Under the pieces are notes generated by a model, which saw nothing but the letters and a program-made list of their open reading frames with translations, did not search any database and had not been told where the DNA came from. A program made the translations under genes and the position numbers. 43,041 bases of DNA from Pseudomonadales bacterium (lineage in GTDB: Bacteria > Pseudomonadota > Gammaproteobacteria > Pseudomonadales > Azotimanducaceae): NCBI GenBank assembly GCA_028280225.1, contig JANQMF010000066.1, positions 1 through 43,041 of the forward strand, in the 5' to 3' direction. Position 1 is the first letter of the stretch; every line of letters starts with the position of its first letter. This document shows positions 35,033 through 43,041 of the stretch, in pieces.

Positions 35033-36532
35033 TCACGTCCGGGCACCCCGGGTCAGGGCATCGACCAGCCGGTTGCCGAATACGGACAACACCAGTAAAC
35101 CCAGAATGCCCAACGCAATTGGCCGTTCCAGTACATAACTCCACTGGCCACCGCTGATTTGGTAGGAGTAGATCATGGAATCTTCCGCCATGGTGCTGAG
35201 CAATATACCAATGACCGCCGCGGGTACGGAGTAGTCGTAGCGCTTAAACAGCCAGCCCAGGAGCGAAAAGACCAGCACCGTGATAGGACCGCGAAGATCT
35301 CCGGTCAGACCAAATGAACCAAATACCGCCAGGGACAGCACCGATGGTACCAGATAATTCATCGGCACCCTGACCAGATTGGCAAGTATCGGTATCAACA
35401 ACAACCCCAGGCCGATGAGGAGAAACGCCTGGCCAAAATTTGCCAGAATAACCGCATAGACCACATCCGCCTCTTCGCGAATGAATTGCGGTCCGCCGGT
35501 GATATTGTGCATGGCAAATGCCGCCAGCATCACCGCGGTGGCCCCACCACCCGGAATACCAAGGGCCAGCAGCGTAGCCATGGATCCGGCTTCCGACGTG
35601 CTGTTAGCAGCTTCGGAAGCGACCACTCCGCGTGGATTGCCGCGGCCAAAGGATTCCGGTTCAGCGGCACGCCGTTTGGTGAATATGTAGGACAACAGAT
35701 TGGCCACCGAAGACCCTACCCCGGGAATGGCACCCACAAAAACCCCAATAAGGCTGCCTCTGGTGAGAATAACCGGGTCTGCTGTTGCGCGTTTAAATCC
35801 GCTTAGAATCTGGCGCACGTTGACGGTGCGCGCGGCGCTGTCCTCAACCAGGTAGTTGCTCTTAGCCAGGCGAAACAGTTCCGACGCGGCAAACATACCG
35901 ATCATGGCAGGAATGGCCGGCACGCCATCCAGCAGATAGGGGCTGCCGAAAGTCCCCCGAGCGACACCCGCCTCGCTGTAGCCGATGGTGCCGATTAACA
36001 AACCCATTAACCCCGAAATCGCGCCGCGCAGCAGGCTGCCGCTGCTTAAACTGCCAATCAGGGTAATACCCCAGAGGATGACTACCGCCATCTCCAGGGG
36101 CCCCACCTTAAGCACCAGCTTGGAAATGGGATTGATCAGCAAAAATAATATGGCATAACCGATGATCACCCCGATACAGGAAGCTGCCAGGGCTGTCCCC
36201 AGGGCCAGGTTGTGCTGTCCCTGTCTTGCCATGGGATAACCGTCAAAAGCGGTGGCGATGGCTGATGATGTGCCGGGAATGTTCATCAGAATCGCCGGAA
36301 TACTGCCGCCGAAGCTGCCGCCGGTGAAAATGGCGGTAAGAAATAACATGGCCTGCATAAAGTCCATGTACAGCGTCATGGGCAGAAAAATGGCCATGGC
36401 CATGGAGATTTGCAGTCCAGGCACCGCGCCAAATAACAGGCCGATGGCAATACCCGGGATGACAATGAGCCAGGGTGTGCTGTCGGAAAACAACATGTTC
36501 AACGCGTCCAGCAAGGCGGCGGTGTCGATCAT
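35033..36532 (-). CDS. tctA: Tripartite tricarboxylate transporter, large permease TctA
   Basis: 499-residue inner-membrane protein with about 12 hydrophobic segments. Family signatures are visible: GAVPGLQISMAMAIFLPMT, GGSFGGSIPAILMNIPGTSSAIATAFDGYPMARQGQ and the repeated form GVVASEAANSTSEAGSMATLLALGIPGGGATAVML. It forms the solute channel of the TctCBA secondary transporter. The frame runs 46 codons further upstream inside tctB, but ATG 36532 overlaps the tctB stop as ATGA and gives the standard family length, so it is preferred. It is followed by tcuA after 43 bp. Confidence 0.95.
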   Translation of the reverse strand: MIDTAALLDALNMLFSDSTPWLIVIPGIAIGLLFGAVPGLQISMAMAIFLPMTLYMDFMQAMLFLTAIFTGGSFGGSIPAILMNIPGTSSAIATAFDGYPMARQGQHNLALGTALAASCIGVIIGYAILFLLINPISKLVLKVGPLEMAVVILWGITLIGSLSSGSLLRGAISGLMGLLIGTIGYSEAGVARGTFGSPYLLDGVPAIPAMIGMFAASELFRLAKSNYLVEDSAARTVNVRQILSGFKRATADPVILTRGSLIGVFVGAIPGVGSSVANLLSYIFTKRRAAEPESFGRGNPRGVVASEAANSTSEAGSMATLLALGIPGGGATAVMLAAFAMHNITGGPQFIREEADVVYAVILANFGQAFLLIGLGLLLIPILANLVRVPMNYLVPSVLSLAVFGSFGLTGDLRGPITVLVFSLLGWLFKRYDYSVPAAVIGILLSTMAEDSMIYSYQISGGQWSYVLERPIALGILGLLVLSVFGNRLVDALTRGART

Positions 36533-37023
36533 GAGATCAGGCTCACATGGCTGAGAATCAACATAGGCATCGGATAAGGCAGCATGGTGGCAAAAAAGAT
36601 TGAGATAAGGGATGCAAAGACAAAGGCATACGCCAGCAGCCACAGCCATCTGCGTTCGCCATGCAGCCACAGAAATGCCCCAATAAACAGAAAAGTCCCC
36701 ACGTCAAAACCCAGCCAGTTAAGGGACAACACGTAAAGACTGAAAAGCACCATAACCGGGAGCACGTCAGCGACCCTATCTTTTGGCTCTGTCTCGTCTT
36801 CAACAAGGTCTTCAACGGGACTGCGCAGTTGGCGAATCAGCAGGACAAACTGGATGGCGCAGCAGATCAGAATGAGCGCGGAAACCGGCAGCACCAGAAT
36901 AAGGTTCAACAAATGCGCCGACGCATCAATGGCGGATGCACAGTACAAGACAACCAGGCCGGCCAGTACAAGCAACACCAGCAGATCAGCAACGCGCTCT
37001 TTTTGCGGGGTTGGGGATGACAT
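36529..37023 (-). CDS. tctB: Tripartite tricarboxylate transporter, small permease TctB
   Basis: 164 residues with four hydrophobic helices (VADLLVLLVLAGLVVLYCAS, ILVLPVSALILICCAIQFVLL, ADVLPVMVLFSLYVLSLNWLGF, WLWLLAYAFVFASLISIFFA), the TctB layout. A charged loop (EDLVEDETEPKDR) lies between helices 2 and 3. TctB pairs with TctA in the inner membrane. It begins 2 bp after the tctC stop and overlaps tctA by 4 bp. TctB proteins vary much in sequence, so the call rests on topology and position. Confidence 0.88.
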   Translation of the reverse strand: MSSPTPQKERVADLLVLLVLAGLVVLYCASAIDASAHLLNLILVLPVSALILICCAIQFVLLIRQLRSPVEDLVEDETEPKDRVADVLPVMVLFSLYVLSLNWLGFDVGTFLFIGAFLWLHGERRWLWLLAYAFVFASLISIFFATMLPYPMPMLILSHVSLIS

Positions 37024-37025
37024 CC

Positions 37026-38009
37026 TCAGAAGTTCTCTAACAGATAGGAATAGTCTTTGAATACCTCAAACGTCTTCAGCATGGTTGCCGCAGATTCTTC
37101 AGGGCCAACCCAACGACGGCCAATGGAGGCCTCATCCAAGGTTCGAATCAGCTCAGCATGTTCCAGGGCTTTCCTGGTGGCTGCTACCAGTTTGGCAAAA
37201 CGCTCCGGGTAGTTGCGCTTAAACTCAGCAGAGGTAGCAAGGCCCCGGATGGTGCCGGGTAGTACAGGGACCCGGCAATCCGTTGGTTGCAAAGCTTCGG
37301 TCAACGTGGGGGCTGCCCACAGTGGATTAACTTGTTTGCTGGCAATGGCAAGGGGCGTTAAGTACTCACGAATACTCTCTGTCCCTTCAGCACTGATGAC
37401 AACAAAGTCAACCACGTGGCCGGCCACTGCTGCCCGCGGCAGCCCGCCGCCATTGTAGGTCACCAGATTGAGGTTTTCCTGGGGAATACCACATTTCTCT
37501 AACAACAGGCGCGCAATCAGATGCCCCCCGGATCCCCTGACCACCGCCCCGCGAACGGTTTTTGGTTTTTCCCGGATAGCGTTCAGCAATTTTGGCAGGG
37601 TGTTGTACTCGGAATCCCGGTTAACGGCAATCAGGTCCTCATCAAACCACTGCAAATTAACGTAGGCAAAGTCGTCAATGGCATAATGGGCATTACCTTC
37701 CAGAATGGTATTGGCAAGATAGGGGGAAAAGCTGGAAGCCATCACTGTATAACCATCGTGGGGCTGATCCAGCACAAAGTTTGCAGCCAACAGGGTACCG
37801 GCCCCTTTTTTGTTGATGACCTGAATAGGCTGTCCCAGGGCGTTGCCGATATAGATGGACATGGCTCTGGCCATGCGGTCGGTGCTGCCACCCGGGCCAA
37901 AGGCCACCACCATCGTTAAAGGCCGCTCCGGGTAGGTGTCAGCAATACTCAGCGCGGAACAGAGTACCGTCGAAAGAAGCAGCCACAGCGGCGTGCGCCT
38001 TTTTTTCAT
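37026..38009 (-). CDS. tctC: Tripartite tricarboxylate transporter, periplasmic binding protein TctC
   Basis: 327-residue periplasmic solute-binding protein of the Bug/TctC family. The signal peptide is MKKRRTPLWLLLSTVLCSALSIA with cleavage before DTYPERPLTMVVAFGPGGSTDRMAR, the normal mature start. NKKGAGTLLAANFVLDQPHDGYT and the GGGLPRAAVAGHVVDF region line the carboxylate-binding cleft in relatives. It captures the substrate and presents it to TctAB. Its start shares one base with the stop of the ModA-like gene (TGATG). Ligand not readable from sequence. Confidence 0.93.
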   Translation of the reverse strand: MKKRRTPLWLLLSTVLCSALSIADTYPERPLTMVVAFGPGGSTDRMARAMSIYIGNALGQPIQVINKKGAGTLLAANFVLDQPHDGYTVMASSFSPYLANTILEGNAHYAIDDFAYVNLQWFDEDLIAVNRDSEYNTLPKLLNAIREKPKTVRGAVVRGSGGHLIARLLLEKCGIPQENLNLVTYNGGGLPRAAVAGHVVDFVVISAEGTESIREYLTPLAIASKQVNPLWAAPTLTEALQPTDCRVPVLPGTIRGLATSAEFKRNYPERFAKLVAATRKALEHAELIRTLDEASIGRRWVGPEESAATMLKTFEVFKDYSYLLENF

Positions 38010-38809
38010 CAGGTCTTTCCATCCGCAACCGGTTCGAGCCCGGTCTGTCTGATAACATCGGCTGCCGGACTGGAGGACAGAAAGTCCATCAACAGCCTGG
38101 CCCGGCGTACGTCGGTGGCCATCACCGTGATACCCGCGGAGAACACAGTCACTTTCTGATACTCATCCGGAATAGGGCCGACAAATTCCGCACCCGGTAT
38201 CGGCAATATCTCGCTGATCTGCTGAAAACCCACTTCAACCTCCCCCCGTGCCACTACCGCGGCAACCCGTTCACTGAGGATACGTTTCGATTTTGGCGCA
38301 AGTTCTTCCCACAAGCCCAGCCGGGGTAACAAATCTGTGGAAAGGTAGGTACCGCTGGCACTGGCGGAATAACCAAAAGACTTAACCCTGCGCAAGGCCG
38401 TCACAAAGGCACCGGTTGTACTGATATCCGGGTGGATTGCCCCGGTTTGCACCGCCATACCAATCAAAGACCTGACCAGATCGCGTCTTTCTTCAGCCCT
38501 TACGTACCCCCGGTGCGTTAGATTGTCAAGGGACGGTCTGGAGAGGATGATGATATCGAAGTGTTCTCCCCGATGCAGCCGTACCGGGATGGAATCCGGT
38601 GCCCCGCCCGAGGATGAGCCATAGGCGGTGTGCAGGTTAATCCCCGTTTCGGCTTTAAAAAGGGGTGCCAGCTGATCATATGCGGCGGCAAAACCACCGG
38701 AGGTGATGACCCTGATGGCACCCTGTTCAGCGTCGTTGCCCCCGGCACGCGGGCTGCCACCGGCAAAAACCACCAGCAGGAAAACACCAATTCTCAGGGC
38801 CTTAAACAT
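38009..38809 (-). CDS. Periplasmic binding protein, ModA-like fold
   Basis: 266 residues with a signal peptide (LRIGVFLLVVFAGGSPRAGG) and a type II binding-protein fold like that of molybdate-binding ModA: IRVITSGGFAAAYDQLAPLFKAETGINLHTAYGSSSG, then FDIIILSRPSLDNL, and a C-terminal VFSAGITVMATDVRRARLLMDFLSSSPAADVIRQTGLEPV. No ModB permease or ModC ATPase is nearby. It lies between the TonB receptor (82 bp) and tctC (1-bp overlap), so it is probably part of the carboxylate uptake system, as a second binding protein or a co-sensor. A molybdate role looks unlikely from context; ligand unknown. Confidence 0.82.
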   Translation of the reverse strand: MFKALRIGVFLLVVFAGGSPRAGGNDAEQGAIRVITSGGFAAAYDQLAPLFKAETGINLHTAYGSSSGGAPDSIPVRLHRGEHFDIIILSRPSLDNLTHRGYVRAEERRDLVRSLIGMAVQTGAIHPDISTTGAFVTALRRVKSFGYSASASGTYLSTDLLPRLGLWEELAPKSKRILSERVAAVVARGEVEVGFQQISEILPIPGAEFVGPIPDEYQKVTVFSAGITVMATDVRRARLLMDFLSSSPAADVIRQTGLEPVADGKT

Positions 38810-38891
38810 GATCGGTCACCATAATCACCGCCGCGCCAATCCCAACCCGGGAGCGGTAGATACACATCACCCCGCTCCCACCACCGGTCGC

Positions 38892-41606
38892 CTAGAATGT
38901 GGCTTTAAGGCCAACATAGATCTGGCGGCCCCTGGGGTCGTGGACTTCCGTGTCGAACAAGGGCCGTGCATCAATCTCCGGTGGGTCCTCATCAAACAGA
39001 TTGGTCACCCCTACGGTCACGGTCAGCTCCTCGTTATCGAAGTTGCCCAACACATCAGTAAAGGTGTAGTCGTAGCGCAGATCTACCGTGGTATCACCGT
39101 CGACATCCATTCCCGACTGATCATCTTCGTACTCGCCGATATGACGAATACTGATATTGGCCAGATGCTGGCCCGCCACCAGGGTTGCCCCAACATTCAT
39201 CTTAAAATCCGGGGTTGAGCCAAAGCCATTGCCGTTGTTGCGGCTGCCCTTAATGTCCCCAAATTCAGACGAATCGTATTCGGTAATGATGGTTGCGGTG
39301 GCGTCCAGTTCGATACTACCCCAGGAAAAGTCTCCCAAGGCGTAGGCTGCCGCAACATCAAACCCTTCAGCCTGGGCATCACCTCTGTTCAAAAAGCCGG
39401 TGAAAACCGCATTCAGCTGGCCAAACTCGTCACGCAACACTCTGTTGGCAGGCAGGTCACCGGCAAATACAGCATCCACAATCGACTGAGCGCTACCGCC
39501 GGGAAGGATCAGATCTTCGTAGTCGTACATCCAGTAGTCCACGGATAAGTCCAGTCCAAATTCTGCCCTCCATACTAACCCAATATTGAAGTTCTCAGCA
39601 GATTGAGGTTCCAGATCCGAGGAGCCTTCGGTAAAGACGGTGACATTAAAGCTGCCCGCGCCGGGATTGGCCGGGTCGCTCACCCCTGCATTCCCCACCG
39701 AACCGGCAACCTGCCGGATAGACGGTGCCTGGAACGAGGTACCCCAGGAAGTACGCAGGGAGAAGCTGTCGCTGATATCCCAGCGCAGGGCAATTTTCGG
39801 ATCCGTGGTGTCGCCACCCCTGTCGTCGTAATCCTCGTAACGGACCGCAAGCTGGGCCTCAATCCGGTCGGTCAGCGGCAGAATCGCTTCAGCAAAGAAT
39901 GCATATACATCCTGATCACCGTCCACAATGCCCTCAATCTCACCCCGGGCGTTGGTGCCATTCTGCCGGCGGCTGTCGGGTATGTTCTCATAAGTCATAT
40001 CCCGGTACTGACTGCCCACGGCAATTGCAATGGTGCCGCCACCCAGCTCAATGCCCGTGTCGCCACTTAAGATGATTTCCGCCACATCCTGGGTAACTTC
40101 GCCGCTGTCGTTAATGGTCAGGGAAAACAGCGCAATATCCTGAGCGGTGTTGCCAAACTGAGAAACACCGTCCTTGGGCGAGATTCCCTGGGGGTCAACC
40201 AGGGCGGTGCCAAAGGGGTTCCAGTTACCGCTGTCGATGGCAGCCTGATACAGGTCCACATCATAGTCTCGCGGCTGACTTCGAGTATACTCGTTGGTTG
40301 ACGAGGTATAGGTTGCATTCAGCACCCAGTTGTCGTTGAACTGATAGTCAAAACCAACAACAAAACGCAGGTTGGTGAATGTAGTATCAATGTCTGCCGC
40401 GCTGTCACCATCAAACCTTCTACCCAGCGGGCGGGCGCGGACAATAACCGGACTGGCGGTGTTTACCGCCGGATCCCAGGCGCTTGGGCCGATATACTCA
40501 AGGGTGCCGGCGTTATCGACAAAAAAGTTATAAGGATTGTCCGCGCCGACCAGGAAGCCGCCGTCGGTTGTGGTCCGGCGCAGAACCGCCCCACCAAGCC
40601 CATCCCTGATCTCGTTACGGGAATAACCCACCTCACCAAATACGTTAAGCTGATCGCTGAGGTCAACATCAAACTGAGAGAACACTTGAATACGCTCTTC
40701 CTCGGCAATCAGGCGGCGCTGGTCAATAAAGGGATACCGGCAATTGGTGGTGCCGCCCCGCAGGTGACCGCCCGCGGCTTCACAATCAGGGTCTGCCAGG
40801 GTACCGGCGGTTCCGCTGCGCTCAAAGCCACCCGCGCCGTCCGGTACCGCCAGGTCAATACGCCCGGGGGAGCCGGTTCCGGAGCTGAACACTGCACCAA
40901 TGCCGTCTGCATTGGCGGAATCCCGGTCTTCGATAAAGTCGAAGTCGCCGCGGAAGTTACCGTCCTGGTCATAATAGTTGACGAATAGAGAAAAACTGCC
41001 CTGATCAAAGGACTGCCCAAAGGCCACACCCAACTGCTGGGATTCGTGGGTGGAATCACGATATTCGGTGGTCAGCTCAAAGCCTTCGAAGTTCTTACGG
41101 GTAATGATGTTAACCACCCCGGCCACAGCCTCTGATCCGTAAGTGGCGGAAGCCCCGTCAGTCAACACCTCGATGCGCTCAATCATGTTAACGGGAAACT
41201 GGTTGGAATCGGTAAAAAGCTGCCCTGTGTCATCAGTAACAGGAGACAGGCCGCCTCTTCTGCCGTTCACCAGGGTTAACGTTGAACCGATACCCAGCCC
41301 GCGAAGGGAAAACTGCGAAACCCCTTGCAGCGCATTCTGCCGGTTGGATGTTTGCGAGCCGGAGTTCACGGTCAGCCCTTTAAACAAGTCCTGAAGTTTC
41401 ACCGTGCCGGTGTTCTGCAGCTCTTTCTCACCAACGGTTTGCACCGGTGAAATTGCATCGTAGTCCCTTTTCAAACGTAAATTTGACCCGGTAACCACAA
41501 TTTCTTCAATGACACCCTCTTCAGCAGCAACTGATACTGGCGTAATCGTTAAACCCACAATCATCCCAAGCAGCACGCCTGGTAATAAAGTTAAGTGTTT
41601 TTTCAT
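38892..41606 (-). CDS. TonB-dependent outer-membrane receptor
   Basis: 904 residues. Signal peptide ends near SVAA; the TonB box is EEIVVTGS (about 34-41). The plug domain has VKLQDLFKGLTVNSG, QFSLRGLGIGSTLTLVNGRR, NMIERIEVLTDGASATYGSEAVAGVVNIITRKNFEG (about 70-175). The 22-strand barrel follows and ends in Phe. Energised uptake by TonB-ExbBD is expected. It heads the operon carrying a ModA-like protein, TctCBA and TcuAB, which implies a carboxylate, or a complex or conjugate of one, too large or scarce for porins. Receptors of this type are mostly annotated for siderophores or glycans, so the ligand is an inference from neighbours. AGGAG lies about 11 nt before the ATG. Confidence 0.95.
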   Translation of the reverse strand: MKKHLTLLPGVLLGMIVGLTITPVSVAAEEGVIEEIVVTGSNLRLKRDYDAISPVQTVGEKELQNTGTVKLQDLFKGLTVNSGSQTSNRQNALQGVSQFSLRGLGIGSTLTLVNGRRGGLSPVTDDTGQLFTDSNQFPVNMIERIEVLTDGASATYGSEAVAGVVNIITRKNFEGFELTTEYRDSTHESQQLGVAFGQSFDQGSFSLFVNYYDQDGNFRGDFDFIEDRDSANADGIGAVFSSGTGSPGRIDLAVPDGAGGFERSGTAGTLADPDCEAAGGHLRGGTTNCRYPFIDQRRLIAEEERIQVFSQFDVDLSDQLNVFGEVGYSRNEIRDGLGGAVLRRTTTDGGFLVGADNPYNFFVDNAGTLEYIGPSAWDPAVNTASPVIVRARPLGRRFDGDSAADIDTTFTNLRFVVGFDYQFNDNWVLNATYTSSTNEYTRSQPRDYDVDLYQAAIDSGNWNPFGTALVDPQGISPKDGVSQFGNTAQDIALFSLTINDSGEVTQDVAEIILSGDTGIELGGGTIAIAVGSQYRDMTYENIPDSRRQNGTNARGEIEGIVDGDQDVYAFFAEAILPLTDRIEAQLAVRYEDYDDRGGDTTDPKIALRWDISDSFSLRTSWGTSFQAPSIRQVAGSVGNAGVSDPANPGAGSFNVTVFTEGSSDLEPQSAENFNIGLVWRAEFGLDLSVDYWMYDYEDLILPGGSAQSIVDAVFAGDLPANRVLRDEFGQLNAVFTGFLNRGDAQAEGFDVAAAYALGDFSWGSIELDATATIITEYDSSEFGDIKGSRNNGNGFGSTPDFKMNVGATLVAGQHLANISIRHIGEYEDDQSGMDVDGDTTVDLRYDYTFTDVLGNFDNEELTVTVGVTNLFDEDPPEIDARPLFDTEVHDPRGRQIYVGLKATF

Positions 41607-41624
41607 GTACCCCTCTCCTAAGTG

Positions 41625-41661
41625 GTATTGGTATCTGTTCTGTTGGTCGAGCTACCAATAC
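41625..41661 (-). other. Stem-loop at the 5' end of the TonB-receptor leader
   Basis: Perfect 9-bp arms GTATTGGTA (41625-41633) and TACCAATAC (41653-41661) with a 19-nt loop. If transcription starts about 7 nt after the minus-strand TATACT, the stem forms the very 5' end of the mRNA, ending 18 bp before the start codon. It could stabilise the mRNA, or be an operator as DNA. Confidence 0.4.
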
Positions 41662-41666
41662 TTTCG

Positions 41667-41733
41667 AGTATACGAAGGCCTAGCTTTCAATTAGCTTTCA
41701 ACACCACTTTTTGCCTGCCGGGCTGTGTATACT
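41667..41733. promoter_or_regulatory. Divergent promoter region with tandem response-regulator site
   Basis: TAGCTTTCAA occurs twice with an 11-bp period (41681-41690 and 41692-41701), the geometry of OmpR/PhoB-family binding sites. TATACT (41728-41733) on the plus strand and TATACT (41672-41667) on the minus strand are possible -10 boxes for the response regulator and the TonB operon. Neither has a good -35 (CACTTT, GCTAAT), as in activator-dependent promoters; the repeats sit next to or over both -35 positions. Confidence 0.5.
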
Positions 41734-41769
41734 GACAACGCCCGCATTTATCGGGAGATTGAGGGGCTT

Positions 41770-42438
41770 ATGCGCGCGTTAATTGTTGAGGACAACCGGG
41801 AAATTTCCGAGTGTATGGACGAGTGCCTGCGCGACATGGACATTGTTTCGGATTGCTTCCACGATGGCCGCAACGTTTCCGAAGCTTTCCGTACCGTTGG
41901 CTACGATATCCTGATACTTGATCTGAACCTTCCGGATGCTGATGGGCTCAGCATTTTAAGAGACATCCGCGCGCGCGGCGTGAACACGCCGGTGTTAATT
42001 GTTTCCGCCCGGGCCCGCATAGACGAACGCGTTAGCGGATTGGATCTGGGTGCTGACGATTATCTGGTTAAACCTTTTGACCTTGATGAGTTCGAAGCCC
42101 GGGTCAGAGCGCTGCTGCGCCGCCACCAGGACACCAAATCGCCGGTATTCCACCTTGGCGAACTGGCCTTCGATCAGGTAACCAGAGAGGTCACTGTCAA
42201 TGACCAGCCCATCGATCTTGCGCCCCGGGAACGGGCGGTGCTCGAAGTTTTAATCCGCCAGAGCGGTACGGTACTGAGCAAAGAAAAAATTGCTGAACAT
42301 GTTTTTAATTTCGACGACGAGGCCGGTATCACCTCAATAGAGTTATACGTGCATCGCCTGCGCAAAAAACTTGCCGCCAGCTCGGTACAAATAGTGACGC
42401 AAAGAGGTTTAGGCTATGCGCTGCAGCTGGCTGAATAA
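41770..42438 (+). CDS. tctD: OmpR-family response regulator, TctD-like
   Basis: 222 residues. Receiver domain: acidic pocket VEDN near residue 8, phospho-acceptor Asp51 in LILDLNLPDADG, switch Ser in IVSAR and Lys in YLVKPFD. The C-terminal winged helix (about 125-222) shows LAPRERAVLEVLIRQSG, ITSIELYVHRLRKKL and RGLGYAL. ATG 41770 is preferred over the ATG 15 codons upstream: GAGGGG lies just before it and the predicted -10 box lies after the upstream start. It is followed by a kinase gene and diverges from a TctCBA-containing operon, the arrangement of tctDE. Transcription activation of that operon is likely. Confidence 0.88.
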   Translation: MRALIVEDNREISECMDECLRDMDIVSDCFHDGRNVSEAFRTVGYDILILDLNLPDADGLSILRDIRARGVNTPVLIVSARARIDERVSGLDLGADDYLVKPFDLDEFEARVRALLRRHQDTKSPVFHLGELAFDQVTREVTVNDQPIDLAPRERAVLEVLIRQSGTVLSKEKIAEHVFNFDDEAGITSIELYVHRLRKKLAASSVQIVTQRGLGYALQLAE

Positions 42439-42453
42439 AACGGCCGGGCCAAC

Positions 42454-43041
42454 ATGACCTTGCTGTCAACCCTCAAAGCCCGCCTCCTCGCCTGGTTAAT
42501 TGTACCGCTGTTGTTTTTGTCCACTGCCCATGTTGCCACCACCTACATAGATACCCGGGCCACCTCCGAGCAGATCTTCGACAAGCTGCTGGTAACCCTG
42601 GCGTTGAGCATCAATGAATATGCCCTGGCATCCGGCGGGGACCTTCTGACCGACGATGTTCTGGAACTCATCCGCACAACCACCAACGAAAACCTGTACT
42701 ACAAGGTGATTGGTCCGGACAGCGCGTTTTTGATGGGCTATGACGACATTCCCGAACCCCGGGGTGGTCTGGAAGTACTGGACGGCCATATTCAGTTTTA
42801 CGATGCGGTGTACTTTGACCAACAAGTGCGTGTGCTTGCCTTGTCCAGCCTTGTTGACCGGCCTGACTACGCCGGATGGATGACCACCTACGTGGCTCAA
42901 ACAATCAACGACCGTGGAGAATTGGTCTGGTCAACAGTTGTGAACAGTATTGCGCGGGTGATGGCTCTGGCCGTGACCACCGTTGGTTTACTGGCTGTTG
43001 GCATCATCCTGGGACTTAAACCCCTTTCCAAATTGCAGGAG
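42454..43041 (+). CDS. tctE: Sensor histidine kinase, TctE-like, N-terminal part (runs out of window)
   Basis: 196 codons are present and the frame is still open at the last base. ATG 42454 is 15 bp after the response-regulator stop. A first transmembrane helix (LLAWLIVPLLFLSTAHVA) and a second (MALAVTTVGLLAVGIILGL) bracket a periplasmic domain of about 140 residues with LYYKVIGPDSAFLMGYDDIP and FYDAVYFDQQVRVLAL. This matches the two-component sensor N-terminal domain of the TctE/QseC group. It ends at GLKPLSKLQE, the start of the HAMP linker. The catalytic His and ATPase domains are outside the window. Confidence 0.88.
   Translation, partial: MTLLSTLKARLLAWLIVPLLFLSTAHVATTYIDTRATSEQIFDKLLVTLALSINEYALASGGDLLTDDVLELIRTTTNENLYYKVIGPDSAFLMGYDDIPEPRGGLEVLDGHIQFYDAVYFDQQVRVLALSSLVDRPDYAGWMTTYVAQTINDRGELVWSTVVNSIARVMALAVTTVGLLAVGIILGLKPLSKLQE

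Noticed and set aside
36533-36670. 46-codon N-terminal extension of TctA
   Set aside because: It lies inside tctB; the ATGA overlap at 36529-36532 and family length fix the start at 36532.
38009-38809. Call as a true molybdate transporter component (modA)
   Set aside because: No modB or modC nearby, and its overlap with tctC ties it to the carboxylate operon; only the fold is claimed.

Overview
The window looks like chromosomal DNA of a heterotrophic, probably marine or aquatic gammaproteobacterium. The basis is a TonB receptor with an EEIVVTG box, a class I PyrC, a chaperone-usher fimbria, an autotransporter, a TctCBA/TctDE-type carboxylate system, several TetR regulators and moderate-to-high GC. 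No rRNA, tRNA, transposase, integrase or CRISPR array was seen. The taxon is inference; no marker gene fixes it.

Layout. 2-418 is the 3' end of pyruvate phosphate dikinase. 476-5108 is a small catabolic cluster: an MFS carrier and a CaiB/BaiF CoA-transferase run leftward, and a Baeyer-Villiger monooxygenase runs rightward from a shared control region with repeats. 5161-15310 is a surface region: a 1404-residue autotransporter with about 25 beta-helix repeats, a TetR regulator, and an alpha-type (CS1/CFA-like) fimbrial locus. In that locus chaperone+usher and the two subunit genes are separate convergent units. 15584-23869 is metabolic: a PEP-mutase/isocitrate-lyase family enzyme, an alkylsulfatase-like metallo-hydrolase, a bifunctional PutA without the DNA-binding domain, a GNAT and a TetR diverging over a palindrome, and PyrC. 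24113-29667 holds two unrecognised Cys-rich secreted proteins, a flavin monooxygenase whose N-terminus is encoded by a 9-bp tandem repeat, a four-helix membrane protein and a secreted beta-helix protein. 29712-32406 has a TetR/nitroreductase divergent pair with operator-like repeats over the promoter, and an Fe(II)/2-oxoglutarate dioxygenase.

32498-43041 is the most coherent system. Seven genes run leftward: TonB receptor, ModA-like binding protein, TctC, TctB, TctA, TcuA, TcuB. They diverge from a TctD/TctE-like two-component system. Together they could take a tricarboxylate-type compound across the outer membrane, bind it in the periplasm, import it and oxidise it, under a sensor for it. 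The shared 163-bp promoter region carries a tandem direct repeat typical of OmpR-family binding sites, with a candidate -10 on each side.

Start codons were often moved inward from the longest open frame where a Shine-Dalgarno sequence or predicted transcription start favoured it; each case is stated.
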